The notes under the pieces are model-generated. The model was not told where the DNA came from. It made no database searches and was given only the letters and a program-made list of their open reading frames with translations. From contig NC_092564.1 of assembly GCF_037975245.1 (NCBI RefSeq), positions 9,025,984-9,089,983 on the forward strand: 64,000 nt of DNA, written 5' to 3'. Position 1 is the first letter of the stretch. Every line of letters starts with the position of its first letter. Source of the stretch: Apostichopus japonicus. Its lineage: Eukaryota > Echinodermata > Holothuroidea > Aspidochirotida > Stichopodidae. Below, piece by piece: positions 63,278-64,000 of the stretch. A program made the translations under genes and the position numbers.

Positions 63278-64000
63278 CAGGGGGGTCAATTCGATTTGAA
63301 ACGTGGGGGGGGGGCGTAATCGATTCACGTATTCCGGCCGTAAGTACTATCTAAGCGGAGCGCCACCAACGGTTGGCGCGCAGCGTGCCAAGAAAATTTC
63401 AGATTTCAATACCTGCCAGATCGCTGGAGATGGCACTTGCCAGGCTGGATAGCAGTCATCTAGTTGCGTGATTTCGGGTGAAAATTACAAAAATCTGCAA
63501 TAAAGTTCATGTGACCTTCATTTTTGGTGGATTATTTCCTTTATTTGGTGATTCCAATTGACATGAACATTAGAACCCAGTGAAAGTTGACAAATGATGC
63601 GGCGAACTGGAACCCCAGCCCCATTTTGCCATATGTTTCAGGATAGAATACCCCTCAAATGTTCGAACCCATGACAACTAACAATCTGTGGATAAATTTA
63701 CTTCGAAATGGGCACATTATATTGCACCAAGTCGGTCAAGGAATGACCCCAGGGCCTCAGATATAGGCCTTTAGCAGGGTAGGGCTACGAATGGGCCATA
63801 TTTTAGAAGCGAAAGATTGACATGGCCGCACCTAACCAACGACCTGCTGTTGATTTCAAACCTTTGCTTCCGAGGACGTTCAAGAAATAGGTGTGTGTAC
63901 TAATCTGTATTCACAAAAACATAAAGTCAATACAGTCCAATTGATAATTAATGGTGATAATAGACCTACCTGACAGCATCATAAGTGCAGATAAATTCTA
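63278..64000. mobile_element. Repeat insertion upstream of gene C exon 2, open at the window end
   Basis: Homology to duplicons A/B stops after CCTATCAA and changes to CAGGGGGGTCAATTCG. The GC-rich GGAGCGCCACCAACGGTTGG core occurs at about 63358. This suggests another hAT-type insertion whose right end is outside the window. Confidence 0.5.

Overview
This is a repeat-rich, intron-bearing, AT-rich eukaryotic window. It probably comes from a marine invertebrate, perhaps an echinoderm or relative; that guess rests on the gene families and transposons, not on a marker gene. Few of the open frames are genes. Most are translations of (TA)n, (TATC)n or minisatellite arrays.

The main genes are three tandem copies, all on the minus strand, of a Golgi-type carbohydrate sulfotransferase resembling CHST15 (GalNAc4S-6ST). 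Gene A (13100-2479) has seven exons whose splice phases all agree, giving 446 aa. Gene B (28010-19452) has the same seven exons, but a 1-bp deletion in exon 5 predicts loss of the C-terminus. Gene C (exons 2-7, 63028-57133) is open as far as it is visible; its first exon lies beyond the window edge. Each gene lies in a duplicated segment (about 405-15445, 17577-29595 and 52735-63277) that shares non-coding landmarks: a 3' minisatellite, a LINE tail in intron 5 and a TATGTTATAG-rich intron 4. Transposon insertions present or absent between copies give a duplication order of ((A,B),C).

The region from 29.6 to 52.5 kb separates genes B and C. It holds an 8.8-kb element (31772-40605) with 416-bp, 99.5% identical terminal inverted repeats, a 6-bp target duplication and a broken interior reading frame that I cannot assign to a superfamily. 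After it come a hAT-like element, a decayed LINE (about 44513-42342, minus) and a plus-strand gene (47439-49170) with an N-terminal PB1-like domain and a SAMD3-like C-terminal region, interrupted by two in-frame stops.

Mobile elements dominate. A Penelope-like element (RT plus GIY-YIG) is inserted in intron 5 of gene A only. A second Penelope fragment at 15.6-16.4 kb carries a hammerhead ribozyme fold, and two more hammerhead folds lie in intron 4 of genes A and B. At least seven insertions have hAT-type CAGTGGCG-like ends and 8-bp target duplications. There is also a 1340-bp element with 9-bp duplications, a tRNA-derived SINE and a (TATC)n array of about 1.2 kb.
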